Source: Anaerolineales bacterium (GTDB lineage: Bacteria > Chloroflexota > Anaerolineae > Anaerolineales > UBA11657). Taken from it: a stretch of DNA of 41,833 nt. The position numbers and the translations under genes were made by a program. Under the pieces are notes generated by a model. The model was not told the DNA's origin. It did not search any database and worked only from the letters and a program-made list of their open reading frames with translations. The stretch covers positions 1 through 41,833 of the forward strand of contig JAKUPR010000010.1 in NCBI GenBank assembly GCA_022450585.1. The letters are read 5' to 3'. Each line of letters opens with the position of its first letter. Positions within the stretch are counted from its first letter, which is position 1. Shown in pieces: positions 34,936-41,833 of this stretch.

Positions 34936-36639
34936 TTAAGGATAGGGAATAACTAGTTCACGACCAACTTGAATCATAGTACGGTCACTGATATGGTTAC
35001 GATCAATAATCATCTGCAACGGTACCTCATATTGAACTGAAATCCCTATAAGGGTTTCGCCATGCTTCACTACGTGAACACGCTGCACTGGGGTAGGAGT
35101 AGCCGGAGGACCAGGAGGAGGCCGTGGTGTCAACGGCGGTGAAAGGGTAGGCATAGCTATCATCTCATCGAAAAAACGATCAATAATAATTTGCGGGTAT
35201 TCATCCGAGTACATACGAAGCGTATCAAAAAATTGAACGCCGCTCACAAATTTAAAGGTACTATTGCGAAATAGATCACGGGTAAGTTTCCGGAATGCCA
35301 CTTCACCGATACTGTTACGAAGGTCATGTAGGAACTTAGCACCCAAGCGGTAGGTGTTTTTCAATAACTCTTCTGTAGTTCTTAGGTCGTAAGCGGTCCG
35401 ATTCAACGCGCCCGCAGGCTGCCAGTATTCTACTCGGTCCCTCCAGTACCAATCGCGCATATCGGATTGGTAGCGTTCGACATACAAATATTCCGAGTAC
35501 ATGGCAAGAGATGCCCCTAGCCAAGGCTCCGATAGAGGATGATAGCCAACCACCTCACCCCACCAAAGCTGCGCCATCGTCAACGGGAGCAGTGACATTA
35601 GCAATGTGTCAGGTTGCCCAGAGTAATCATCAAACCCACGACCCGTGTGAAGCAGCAATCCACCGGAGGCAACGCTAGATAAGTAGGCATCTTGAGCTAT
35701 AACAAGACTCCGGTAAGGATAATGTCCAAACTGATCATTAAAGAGAACCAAAGCCTGGGCGGCAGCCGCAAGTACATCATCGGCTTCAAAAGCATACTCA
35801 CGCAAGTAAAAAACATAGATCGTCACCCCAGCCTCCGTGCGGGTTAAGACTTCATACGAAGGGCTGGCGCTGAATGCTATAGTGCGTGCATTTGGCATAT
35901 GGAACTGCCATTCATTGCTCCTTCGCTCAATCGGGCCACCACTTGCAACCATAACCCCCTCTGGCGCTCGCACTTTCATCTGGAAATCGGCCACTTCAGC
36001 CAACAGCGGTGGCCCCACATCAGTCGGCACCCAGCGCTCCCAACCACGTCCCGGGTGATAAGGTACCAACCTCGGGTACCAGTTGACGAACTGGAGTACA
36101 TCATCTCCATAGCCCACGTCGCCCATGGGCCGACGCGTGTCCAAACTAACTTGTGCCGCCTCCAAACCATAGGTGATGCTCACCAGGCGCGACTCATTCG
36201 GGTTCAAATCTTCCGGCAACCGAAGTGCTAGAAAGCCATCAGACGTAAGATGTAGTTGCATAGCATTAGTCTCAACCTGCTCTTGCAAACGCACAGTACT
36301 CAATGTGAAGCGAGGGGTCTGCAAGTCGCGCGGTAGAAAAAAAACGATCTCCGTCCACACATCAGGACCCGGATTGATGACTTCCACCAGTTGAGAAACC
36401 TGAGCCCTATGGCCGGCGTAATCCAAAACCACATCAAAATGATAATTGGCAACCGCGCCCAGTTCTTGATTGTGCAGCACAGATGTGCCCACCTTCACCG
36501 ACGCAAGAGGATCCTGAATCATCCCTGGTGGCACAAATGTAGGCATGTCTGGCACGGTGGACTCTTTAGTATTCGAACATGACGTTATCAAAAGGAAAGG
36601 TAGTAGCACGATTACAAAGCGAGCTGCCGAACGTAACAT
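34936..36639 (-). CDS. Lipoprotein with an inactive M1 aminopeptidase fold and a C-terminal LysM domain
   Basis: 567 residues. Lipoprotein signal with lipobox ITSC (C21). Residues of about 60-260 match the N-terminal beta domain of M1 peptidases, and 290-480 the catalytic fold (FNDQFGHYPYRSLVIAQD, EPWLGASLAMYSEYLY). The zinc motif HExxHxWWG reads LTMAQLWWG (353-361) and the downstream glutamate of WLxEGxA is alanine (WLGAS), so all three zinc ligands are gone. A proline-rich linker (PPLTPRPPPGPPATPTP) leads to a LysM domain (VHVVKHGETLIGISVQYEVPLQMII...) expected to bind peptidoglycan-type glycans. The ATG at 36639 was chosen because GGTGAT precedes it; a GTG at 36651 is possible. Probably cotranscribed with glgB. 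Confidence 0.8.
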   Translation of the reverse strand: MLRSAARFVIVLLPFLLITSCSNTKESTVPDMPTFVPPGMIQDPLASVKVGTSVLHNQELGAVANYHFDVVLDYAGHRAQVSQLVEVINPGPDVWTEIVFFLPRDLQTPRFTLSTVRLQEQVETNAMQLHLTSDGFLALRLPEDLNPNESRLVSITYGLEAAQVSLDTRRPMGDVGYGDDVLQFVNWYPRLVPYHPGRGWERWVPTDVGPPLLAEVADFQMKVRAPEGVMVASGGPIERRSNEWQFHMPNARTIAFSASPSYEVLTRTEAGVTIYVFYLREYAFEADDVLAAAAQALVLFNDQFGHYPYRSLVIAQDAYLSSVASGGLLLHTGRGFDDYSGQPDTLLMSLLPLTMAQLWWGEVVGYHPLSEPWLGASLAMYSEYLYVERYQSDMRDWYWRDRVEYWQPAGALNRTAYDLRTTEELLKNTYRLGAKFLHDLRNSIGEVAFRKLTRDLFRNSTFKFVSGVQFFDTLRMYSDEYPQIIIDRFFDEMIAMPTLSPPLTPRPPPGPPATPTPVQRVHVVKHGETLIGISVQYEVPLQMIIDRNHISDRTMIQVGRELVIPYP

Positions 36640-36679
36640 TGAATCAATCACCGCGCGAGCAAGGAACTAGTGCTACCTT

Positions 36680-38581
36680 TCAGCATAAGTCCGAGGCCGG
36701 CTTTAGAATAACAGCTCCTAGTGGAGGCACTGTGATCTCCAGTGATTGTCTGTAGCCTGCCCATGCGATGTCGGAGGTAGTCACAAATCCGCGGTTGACA
36801 AGATTTGAGCCGCCATAAATAGCAGCATCAGTGTTGAGAATTTCACGGTAAGAACAGTTACTGGATGTACCAATGCGATAGTTCTCCAGCGAAGTTGGCC
36901 TGAAATTCAATACTACCAACAGTATATCCGTATGATCACAAGCACAGCGATAAAACACAGTCACACCTTGCACCACATCCCGGGAGCAGACCTGTTCAAA
37001 GCCACGCGGATCGGCGTCAAGCTCGTAGAGTGCAGGATGATTTATGTACAACTGATTTAGATCGTATACCAACCCTTGAATTTGCCTGTGTGGATTAATG
37101 GAAACCAATTCCCAGTCCAACGCAGCGTCAAAATCCCACTCATGCATTTGTCCCATCTCATTTCCCATGAAGATCAGTTTCTTGCCCGGATGAGTAAACA
37201 TGTAGGCAAAAAGCAGCCGCAAATTCGCCAATTGTTGCCAGATATCGCCCGGCATACGATCTAGGATTGAACCTTTACCGCGCACTACTTCGTCATGCGA
37301 CAAAGGTAGCATAAAACTCTCGCTGAATGCATTCGACAATGAGAAGTTGAACTGCTCATAATTGCTATTTCGGTGCTTGATCTCTCTGCCAAAACTTTCC
37401 AGAGTATCGTGCGTCCAACCCAGATTCCATTTTAGATCAAATCCAAGCCCACCTGCCGACAAAGGTCCAGTTACCATTGGCCAAGTGGTAGATTCTTCCG
37501 CAATTGTAAGCACACCAGCATGATGCTCATGCACAAGATCATTGAGCCTTCGTATGAACGCAACGGCTTCTAGATTCTCACGTCCGCCCTGCACATTCGG
37601 CAACCAATCCCCATCCTCACGTAAATAATCTAGATACAACATTGAAGATACTGCATCTACACGCAGCCCATCTATGTGATATTTTTCAATCCAAAACAAA
37701 GCAGAGTTAAGCAAAAATTGCACCACTACTGGGCAGCTATAGTCAAAAATTAGGGTACCCCACTCCGGATGTTCACCAAGACGTGGGTCGGCATACTCGT
37801 ATAGATGTGTCCCATCAAACAAGGATAGCCCGTGTTCGTCACGCGGAAAGTGTGCCGGAACCCAGTCAAGGATAACACCAATACCACAACTGTGGAGCTT
37901 GTCCACGAATGCCATGAAATCATGCGGGCTTCCATAACGACTCGTGGGAGCAAAAAATCCGAGTGTCTGGTAACCCCATGACCCATCGAAGGGATGTTCA
38001 GTCACCGGCATCACTTCCACATGTGTGAAACCCATTTTTAAGACATACTCTACGAGTTTGTCGGCTATCTCTCTATAACTTAAGAACTTCTCGTCGGCCC
38101 GGCGCAGCCATGATCCCAGATGAACTTCGTAAACTGAGATTGGCACCTTAGTTGATTGCTGTTCCAGACGAGCCTCCATCCACTCGCTGTCATTCCATTG
38201 GTATCCCGAAAGTCGATAAATAACCGAAGCAGTTTTCGGCCGCAGTTCACAGGTAAAACCCTGCGGATCAGCTTTAAGAACCGCTTTGTGACCATCTAAT
38301 CCGGAAATTTCATATTTGTATAACTCACCGTGAGACAGTTTGGGAACAAAGAGTTCCCAAATCCCGCAAGATCCACGTAAACGCATAGGATTCCGACTAC
38401 CACGCCACTGATTAAAATCTCCAACTACGCTGACGCGACTCGCATTAGGAGCCCAGACAGCGAATCTCACACCGTCAACACCCCCACGCTGACACAGATG
38501 TGCCCCGAGGATGTCGTACAGACGAGTATGATTTCCCTGCGCAAACAGGAGTACGTCATTGTCTGAGAGCAGCGGCAACAA
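36680..38581 (-). CDS. glgB: 1,4-alpha-glucan branching enzyme
   Basis: Forms alpha-1,6 branches in glycogen. GH13 enzyme of 633 residues: N-terminal CBM48 (about 35-125, VRFAVWAPNASRVSVVGDFNQW), catalytic barrel with EVMPVTEHPFDGSWGYQ, nucleophile D309 (DGLRVDAVSSM), acid/base in AEEST (361-365), and LPLSHDEVVRGKGS, then the C-terminal beta domain. No glgA, glgC or glgP is nearby. The best start is TTG at 38581 or the adjacent TTG, after AAAGGA; no ATG fits. A 9-bp perfect inverted repeat lies in the codons for IWELFVPK (38339-38361). Confidence 0.95.
   Translation of the reverse strand: MLPLLSDNDVLLFAQGNHTRLYDILGAHLCQRGGVDGVRFAVWAPNASRVSVVGDFNQWRGSRNPMRLRGSCGIWELFVPKLSHGELYKYEISGLDGHKAVLKADPQGFTCELRPKTASVIYRLSGYQWNDSEWMEARLEQQSTKVPISVYEVHLGSWLRRADEKFLSYREIADKLVEYVLKMGFTHVEVMPVTEHPFDGSWGYQTLGFFAPTSRYGSPHDFMAFVDKLHSCGIGVILDWVPAHFPRDEHGLSLFDGTHLYEYADPRLGEHPEWGTLIFDYSCPVVVQFLLNSALFWIEKYHIDGLRVDAVSSMLYLDYLREDGDWLPNVQGGRENLEAVAFIRRLNDLVHEHHAGVLTIAEESTTWPMVTGPLSAGGLGFDLKWNLGWTHDTLESFGREIKHRNSNYEQFNFSLSNAFSESFMLPLSHDEVVRGKGSILDRMPGDIWQQLANLRLLFAYMFTHPGKKLIFMGNEMGQMHEWDFDAALDWELVSINPHRQIQGLVYDLNQLYINHPALYELDADPRGFEQVCSRDVVQGVTVFYRCACDHTDILLVVLNFRPTSLENYRIGTSSNCSYREILNTDAAIYGGSNLVNRGFVTTSDIAWAGYRQSLEITVPPLGAVILKPASDLC
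38339..38361. repeat. 9-bp intragenic inverted repeat in glgB
   Basis: TTTGGGAAC (38339-38347), loop AAAGA, GTTCCCAAA (38353-38361). It encodes the conserved IWELFVPK strand, so unlike the MBL case the protein sequence is normal here. Possibly chance. Confidence 0.9.
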
Positions 38582-38628
38582 CCTAATTGAGTCCTTTACA
38601 TTTGATAGCGCGCATCTGACCTACCGGA

Positions 38629-38634
38629 ATTATA
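38629..38634 (-). promoter_or_regulatory. -10 box for glgB
   Basis: TATAAT on the minus strand, about 48 bases before the TTG start, with a weak -35. It is divergent from the promoter at 38669-38677; the two units share a 111-base region. Confidence 0.4.
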
Positions 38635-38668
38635 CTGGTTTCCAGGCACATACCATCGGAAACCGCAG

Positions 38669-38677
38669 TGGTATAAT
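38669..38677 (+). promoter_or_regulatory. Extended -10 promoter with a very short leader
   Basis: TG-G-TATAAT with the hexamer at 38672-38677 and 15 bases to the ATG at 38693. The expected leader is about 8 bases and has no Shine-Dalgarno. It would serve the MBL-fold gene and possibly the unknown protein, iscS and mnmA behind it. Confidence 0.55.
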
Positions 38678-38692
38678 CGCTCACAAATAAAG

Positions 38693-39343
38693 ATGATCGA
38701 AATCACATGGTTCGGGCACTCATGTTTTCGGTTGATTGAGCGCAGCGCCGCCGCAATCGTTACAGACCCGTTCAATAAGAGTATAGAGATTAAGCCTCCA
38801 CGCCTCAAAGGGGATGTTGTTACTGTAAGCCACGAGGCCCCGGGGCACAATAATCTCACCATAGTAAAGGGAGCACGTCCCATCACTGGACCTGGTGAAT
38901 ATGAAATAGGTGGTGCATTCATTACAGGTGTACGCACGACAGTGTCCAATGATGAGGAGAATACTGACCAGACCCAAGCAAACACTGCATACGTTATCGA
39001 GTATGATTCTGCCAGCGTATGCCACTTGGGGAACCCGAGTGGCATACCGGCCCAACCACAGTTGGAAGCGCTAGGCACAGTGAATGTGTTATTGGTGCCA
39101 GTTGGCGGTGGACAAGGGCTAAATGCTGCGCAAGCAGCAGAAATCATTAGCATGATACAACCATCTATTGTCATACCCATGCATTTTAGTAGCGGTATAA
39201 CCCAACTTAAATTGGACCCCTTGAGCCGCTTTCTCAAAGAAATGGGGTTAAGCAACATACAATCTGAACCAAGCCTAAAAGTCACCAAAACAAACCTACC
39301 CGAGGAAACTCAGGTTGTAGTACTGGACCCCAAGAGCGGTTAG
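38693..39343 (+). CDS. Metallo-beta-lactamase-fold protein with degenerate metal site
   Basis: 216 residues of the Lactamase_B_3/UlaG-like type: MIEITWFGHSCFRL at the start, TGPGEYEIGGAFITGV in the middle, VNVLLVPVGGGQGLNAAQAAEII and PSIVIPMHF near the end. The HxHxDH motif reads SHEAPGH (46-52), with the second histidine and the aspartate replaced, and the HLGD ligand region reads CHLGNPSG (110-117), aspartate to asparagine. It may bind one metal poorly or none. The codons for residues 109-119 contain a 14-bp inverted repeat. Some Chloroflexota relatives may share the altered first motif; I cannot check. Upstream of iscS-mnmA, but no link is known. Confidence 0.8.
   Translation: MIEITWFGHSCFRLIERSAAAIVTDPFNKSIEIKPPRLKGDVVTVSHEAPGHNNLTIVKGARPITGPGEYEIGGAFITGVRTTVSNDEENTDQTQANTAYVIEYDSASVCHLGNPSGIPAQPQLEALGTVNVLLVPVGGGQGLNAAQAAEIISMIQPSIVIPMHFSSGITQLKLDPLSRFLKEMGLSNIQSEPSLKVTKTNLPEETQVVVLDPKSG
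39017..39047. repeat. 14-bp inverted repeat with 3-base loop inside the MBL-fold gene
   Basis: GTATGCCACTTGGG (39017-39030), loop GAA, CCCGAGTGGCATAC (39034-39047). Thirteen of 14 positions are complementary and the other is T/G, so in RNA the stem is continuous. It covers the codons of the degenerate HLGN-PSG motif. Confidence 0.93.
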
Positions 39344-39376
39344 CATCGCCTGAAACGAACATTGTCTTCGGCAAGA

Positions 39377-39676
39377 ATGGTAAAACTTATACTCAGCTGG
39401 GACATCAAGCCCGATTTAGAACAGGAGTATTTGGAGTTTGTGGTGCAAGAATTTGTGCCCGGGATCACTAAACTGGGTATCAAGCCAACGGATGCATGGT
39501 ACACGCTCTATGGAGATTGCTCGCAGATTCTCACCGCCGGCGTTGCCAAAGACGCTAGCACGGTACAGAAAGTCCTGAACAGCGCGGAGTGGGACGAACT
39601 CCAAAACCGTCTACTCGATTTCGTGGACAACCTAGAGCAAAAAGTGGTACCGGCACGCCAAGGATTTCAATTCTAA
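39377..39676 (+). CDS. Small conserved-looking protein of unknown function
   Basis: 99 residues from the ATG at 39377 (a TTG at 39362 is possible), soluble, with the layout strand-helix-strand: MVKLILSWDIKPDLEQEYLEFVVQEFVPGITKLG, then DAWYTLYGDCSQILTAGVAKD, then a helix with SAEWDELQNRLLDFVDNLEQKVV. This resembles the dimeric alpha-beta barrel (ABM/NIPSNAP-like) style in which a short domain is used as a dimer, but I do not recognise a family. It lies 33 bases after the MBL-fold gene and 23 before iscS. No Shine-Dalgarno is seen. Confidence 0.65.
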   Translation: MVKLILSWDIKPDLEQEYLEFVVQEFVPGITKLGIKPTDAWYTLYGDCSQILTAGVAKDASTVQKVLNSAEWDELQNRLLDFVDNLEQKVVPARQGFQF

Positions 39677-39699
39677 TTGTCAGCCGCACTGCTATCTGA

Positions 39700-40860
39700 A
39701 TGACAAAGCCTATCTATCTCGACCACGCCGCGACCACGCCAGTGGACCCCGAAGTAATCTCGGCCATGCTTCCATATTTTGCGGAGGAGTATGGGAATCC
39801 ATCCTCTGTACATATGTGGGGGCAACGCGCTCAACATGCTGTCAAGTCTGGACGAGAGAAAATCGCTGCAGTACTCAACTGCAGCGCAGACGAAATAATC
39901 TTCACCGCATGCGGCAGCGAAAGCGACAATCTCGCAATACGTGGAGCGGCACTGACAGCACGAGAATCCGGACGCGGAAGCCATATCGTCGTCTCTGCAA
40001 TGGAACACCCAGCAGTACTCAACACCGCACGGTCCCTGCGTGATCAAGACGGGTTTGAGTTAACGGAATTAGGGGTAGATGAACACGGTATGACTTCCAC
40101 TGATGATCTTTCCAATGCCTTGCGTTCAGACACTGTGCTAGTATCCATTATGTATGCCAACAACGAAATCGGAGTAATAGCACCAATTGCTGAGCTTGCA
40201 AAAGCCGCACACGACCAAGGAGCAATCTTCCACACTGATGCAGTACAAGCTGGCAGCCAACTACCACTTGACATAGAGGCACTCGGGGTAGACATGTTGT
40301 CTCTAGGCGCACACAAGTTTTACGGACCAAAAGGGGTGGGAGTACTTTATGCGCGCAGCGGAACTGCGCTCCAACCTACACAGACCGGTGGAAACCAGGA
40401 GGCAGGCCGCCGCGCCGGAACCCACAATGTTCCTTTGATTGTAGGTATGGCTGCCGCTTTGGAGATTACCGAAGAACGCCGAAATCGGGATGGCACTAGA
40501 ATGGAAGCGCTACGTGATCGGCTTATCAAGAGAATACTGGAATTAGTGCCAGATTCTCGTTTGACTGGCCACCGAACTGAACGTCTGCCGAATAACGCTA
40601 GCTTCGTTTTCGCCAACATTGACGGCAATGAACTTCTCATGCATCTGGACCTAGCCGGCATCACAGCAAGCTCTGGATCCGCTTGTAAAACCGGTAGCCC
40701 AGAACCAAGCACAGTCACGCGGTCCCTAAGGCTGTCCCAGCGCTGGGAGCTAGGCTCATTACGCCTCAGTCTTGGCAGATATACTGCAAGTGATGACATA
40801 GATTATACGATTTCAATGCTCCCGGACATCATCAAACGAATGAGGGCGGAAAATGGTTGA
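39700..40860 (+). CDS. iscS: Cysteine desulfurase (IscS/NifS type)
   Basis: PLP enzyme that takes sulfur from cysteine and forms an enzyme persulfide. 386 residues: IYLDHAATTPVDP at the start, H103 (SAMEHPAV), YANNEIGVIAPI, HTDAVQAGS, the PLP lysine K206 (SLGAHKFYGPKG), the RAGTHN motif, and the persulfide cysteine C329 in SSGSACKTGSPEPS. It overlaps mnmA by 8 bases, so its main job here is likely sulfur donation for tRNA 2-thiouridine. A 9-bp perfect inverted repeat (39864-39886) lies in codons for residues of about 55-62. Confidence 0.95.
   Translation: MTKPIYLDHAATTPVDPEVISAMLPYFAEEYGNPSSVHMWGQRAQHAVKSGREKIAAVLNCSADEIIFTACGSESDNLAIRGAALTARESGRGSHIVVSAMEHPAVLNTARSLRDQDGFELTELGVDEHGMTSTDDLSNALRSDTVLVSIMYANNEIGVIAPIAELAKAAHDQGAIFHTDAVQAGSQLPLDIEALGVDMLSLGAHKFYGPKGVGVLYARSGTALQPTQTGGNQEAGRRAGTHNVPLIVGMAAALEITEERRNRDGTRMEALRDRLIKRILELVPDSRLTGHRTERLPNNASFVFANIDGNELLMHLDLAGITASSGSACKTGSPEPSTVTRSLRLSQRWELGSLRLSLGRYTASDDIDYTISMLPDIIKRMRAENG
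39864..39886. repeat. 9-bp intragenic inverted repeat in iscS
   Basis: CGCTGCAGT (39864-39872), loop ACTCA, ACTGCAGCG (39878-39886). Weaker than the 18-bp and 14-bp repeats, and may be chance. Confidence 0.9.
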
Positions 40861-41833
40861 CGTACGACAGAGAGTGGCTGTAGCAATGAGCGGCGGAGTC
40901 GACAGTTCTGTTGCAGCTGCGCTACTCCGCGAACAGGGTCACGAGATGTTTGGACTGATGCTACGCTTATGGAACGAACCTTCTCAGAATGGGAAACGTC
41001 ACAATCGTTGTTGCACTCCAGACGCCGTGAACCGAGCCGAGAAAGTAGCTGCGATGCTTGACATCCCTTTTTATGTCCTAGATGCGAGAAAGGTGTTCCA
41101 CCAGTCGGTAGTTCAATTCTTTCTGGACGGCTACGCTGCAGGGGTGACGCCAAACCCATGTCTGGAATGCAATCGCCACATCCGATGGGGATACTTGCTC
41201 AGCAAAGCGCTGGGTATGGGCGCAACTCATCTCGCTAGCGGTCATTACGCACGAGTACGTAAGCAAGGAGAAAAATATCAACTACGACGGGGGCAAGACA
41301 CCCAAAAGGACCAGTCGTACGCCCTAAGTATGCTAGGACAACGCGAGTTATCGCGCACAATCTTTCCAATCGGCGCCCTTACCAAAATGGAAACCCGCTC
41401 GCTGGCACGACAATTTAAGTTACCGGTAACAGATTACCCCGAGAGCCAGGATCTGTGCTTTTTGGCCAACAACAACTACCGTGATTTTGTCCGCAGACAT
41501 TCTCCCGAATCCCTAAATCCGGGTCCAATTGTCAATCGAGACGGAAATTGCATTGGTCAACACAGCGGCCTACCTCTCTACACCATCGGCCAACGCAAGG
41601 GCATCGGCATTTCCTCTCGCGAGCCTCTGTACGTACTAGACAAAGACTGCTCATCAAACAATCTAGTCGTAGGCAGCCGCACTGAACTGGGTAGTTATCG
41701 CCTACGAGCCGGAGACGTGAACTGGACAAGCGGAAATCCACCAAGTAACGCACTACGCGCCCTCGTGCAGATTCGCTATGGATCAAGACCATCCCCGGCT
41801 CGACTGACCCCGGTTGGCACAGATACGGTCGAA
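40853..41833 (+). CDS. mnmA: tRNA-specific 2-thiouridylase (partial, C-terminus off the window)
   Basis: Thiolates U34 of tRNA Lys, Glu and Gln using sulfur relayed from IscS. 327 codons are visible, with only the end of the C-terminal beta-barrel missing. N-terminal PP-loop AMSGGVDSSVAAALL (11-25); the catalytic pair C103 (NPCLECNRHI) and C202 (ESQDLCFL); GHYARV near 130; and LYTIGQRKGIGI before the barrel. The ATG at 40853 overlaps the iscS stop by 8 bases and follows GAGGGCGG, so translation is coupled. Confidence 0.97.
   Translation, partial: MVDVRQRVAVAMSGGVDSSVAAALLREQGHEMFGLMLRLWNEPSQNGKRHNRCCTPDAVNRAEKVAAMLDIPFYVLDARKVFHQSVVQFFLDGYAAGVTPNPCLECNRHIRWGYLLSKALGMGATHLASGHYARVRKQGEKYQLRRGQDTQKDQSYALSMLGQRELSRTIFPIGALTKMETRSLARQFKLPVTDYPESQDLCFLANNNYRDFVRRHSPESLNPGPIVNRDGNCIGQHSGLPLYTIGQRKGIGISSREPLYVLDKDCSSNNLVVGSRTELGSYRLRAGDVNWTSGNPPSNALRALVQIRYGSRPSPARLTPVGTDTVE

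Noticed and set aside
36190-36210. GGTTCAAATC resembling a tRNA T-arm
   Set aside because: It lies inside the M1-like gene and no acceptor, D or anticodon arm can be drawn around it.
1-41833. CRISPR arrays, insertion sequences, integrase or phage genes
   Set aside because: No regularly spaced repeats, transposase, integrase or terminal inverted repeats bounding a block were seen on reading the window.

Overview
The window is about 41.8 kb of bacterial chromosome of balanced base composition, densely coded on both strands. There is no tRNA, rRNA, insertion sequence, phage block or CRISPR array. Gene content suggests Chloroflexota, perhaps an uncultured marine SAR202/Dehalococcoidia-type lineage: NurA/HerA, a PMT-like glycosyltransferase with YfhO and DPM1-type proteins, the LivHMGF transporter and a hydantoinase. 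This is inference from remembered family distributions, not from a search.

Layout. 1-2200, minus strand: translation genes infC-rpmI-rplT, then rpsB (cut by the window edge) behind its own promoters and a structured leader. 2250-4394: purine genes xpt-guaA. 4411-5832, minus: hydantoinase/dihydropyrimidinase. 6363-9071: a CPA2 Na+/H+ antiporter, a PII-like protein and an AI-2E-family permease. 9335-9706, minus: small YvlD/holin-4-type membrane protein. 10187-14978: livHMGF, without a substrate-binding protein, followed by an ornithine cyclodeaminase-family dehydrogenase. 16103-19864: a threonine-synthase N-terminal remnant, then nurA, a stand-alone HAS-barrel-like protein and herA. 19904-23546, minus: two half-ABC exporters with the marks of an asymmetric heterodimer. 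23658-32034: cell-envelope/glycan block (GT39-like glycosyltransferase, cyclophilin, DPM1-type glycosyltransferase, YfhO-flippase fusion). 32163-34904: GNAT, rtcB, inositol-monophosphatase family. 34936-38581, minus: glgB and a lipoprotein with a dead M1-peptidase fold plus LysM. 38693-41833: degenerate metallo-beta-lactamase-fold protein, a small unknown protein, iscS and mnmA (cut by the edge). IscS and MnmA together serve tRNA 2-thiouridine synthesis.

Features that stand out: (1) infC has no ATG/GTG/TTG at a plausible start and appears to begin at AUA, or else AUU; (2) several genes have a TATAAT-like box only 6-15 bases before the ATG and no Shine-Dalgarno, suggesting leaderless mRNAs; (3) a perfect 18-bp inverted repeat lies codon-aligned inside the dehydrogenase gene, and a 14-bp one lies inside the metallo-beta-lactamase gene exactly where a metal motif is degenerate; (4) livM has an in-frame amber codon just after a well-formed, translationally coupled start; (5) a NurA / HAS-barrel / HerA trio; (6) a YfhO-flippase fusion; (7) a lipoprotein whose M1 zinc ligands are all lost.
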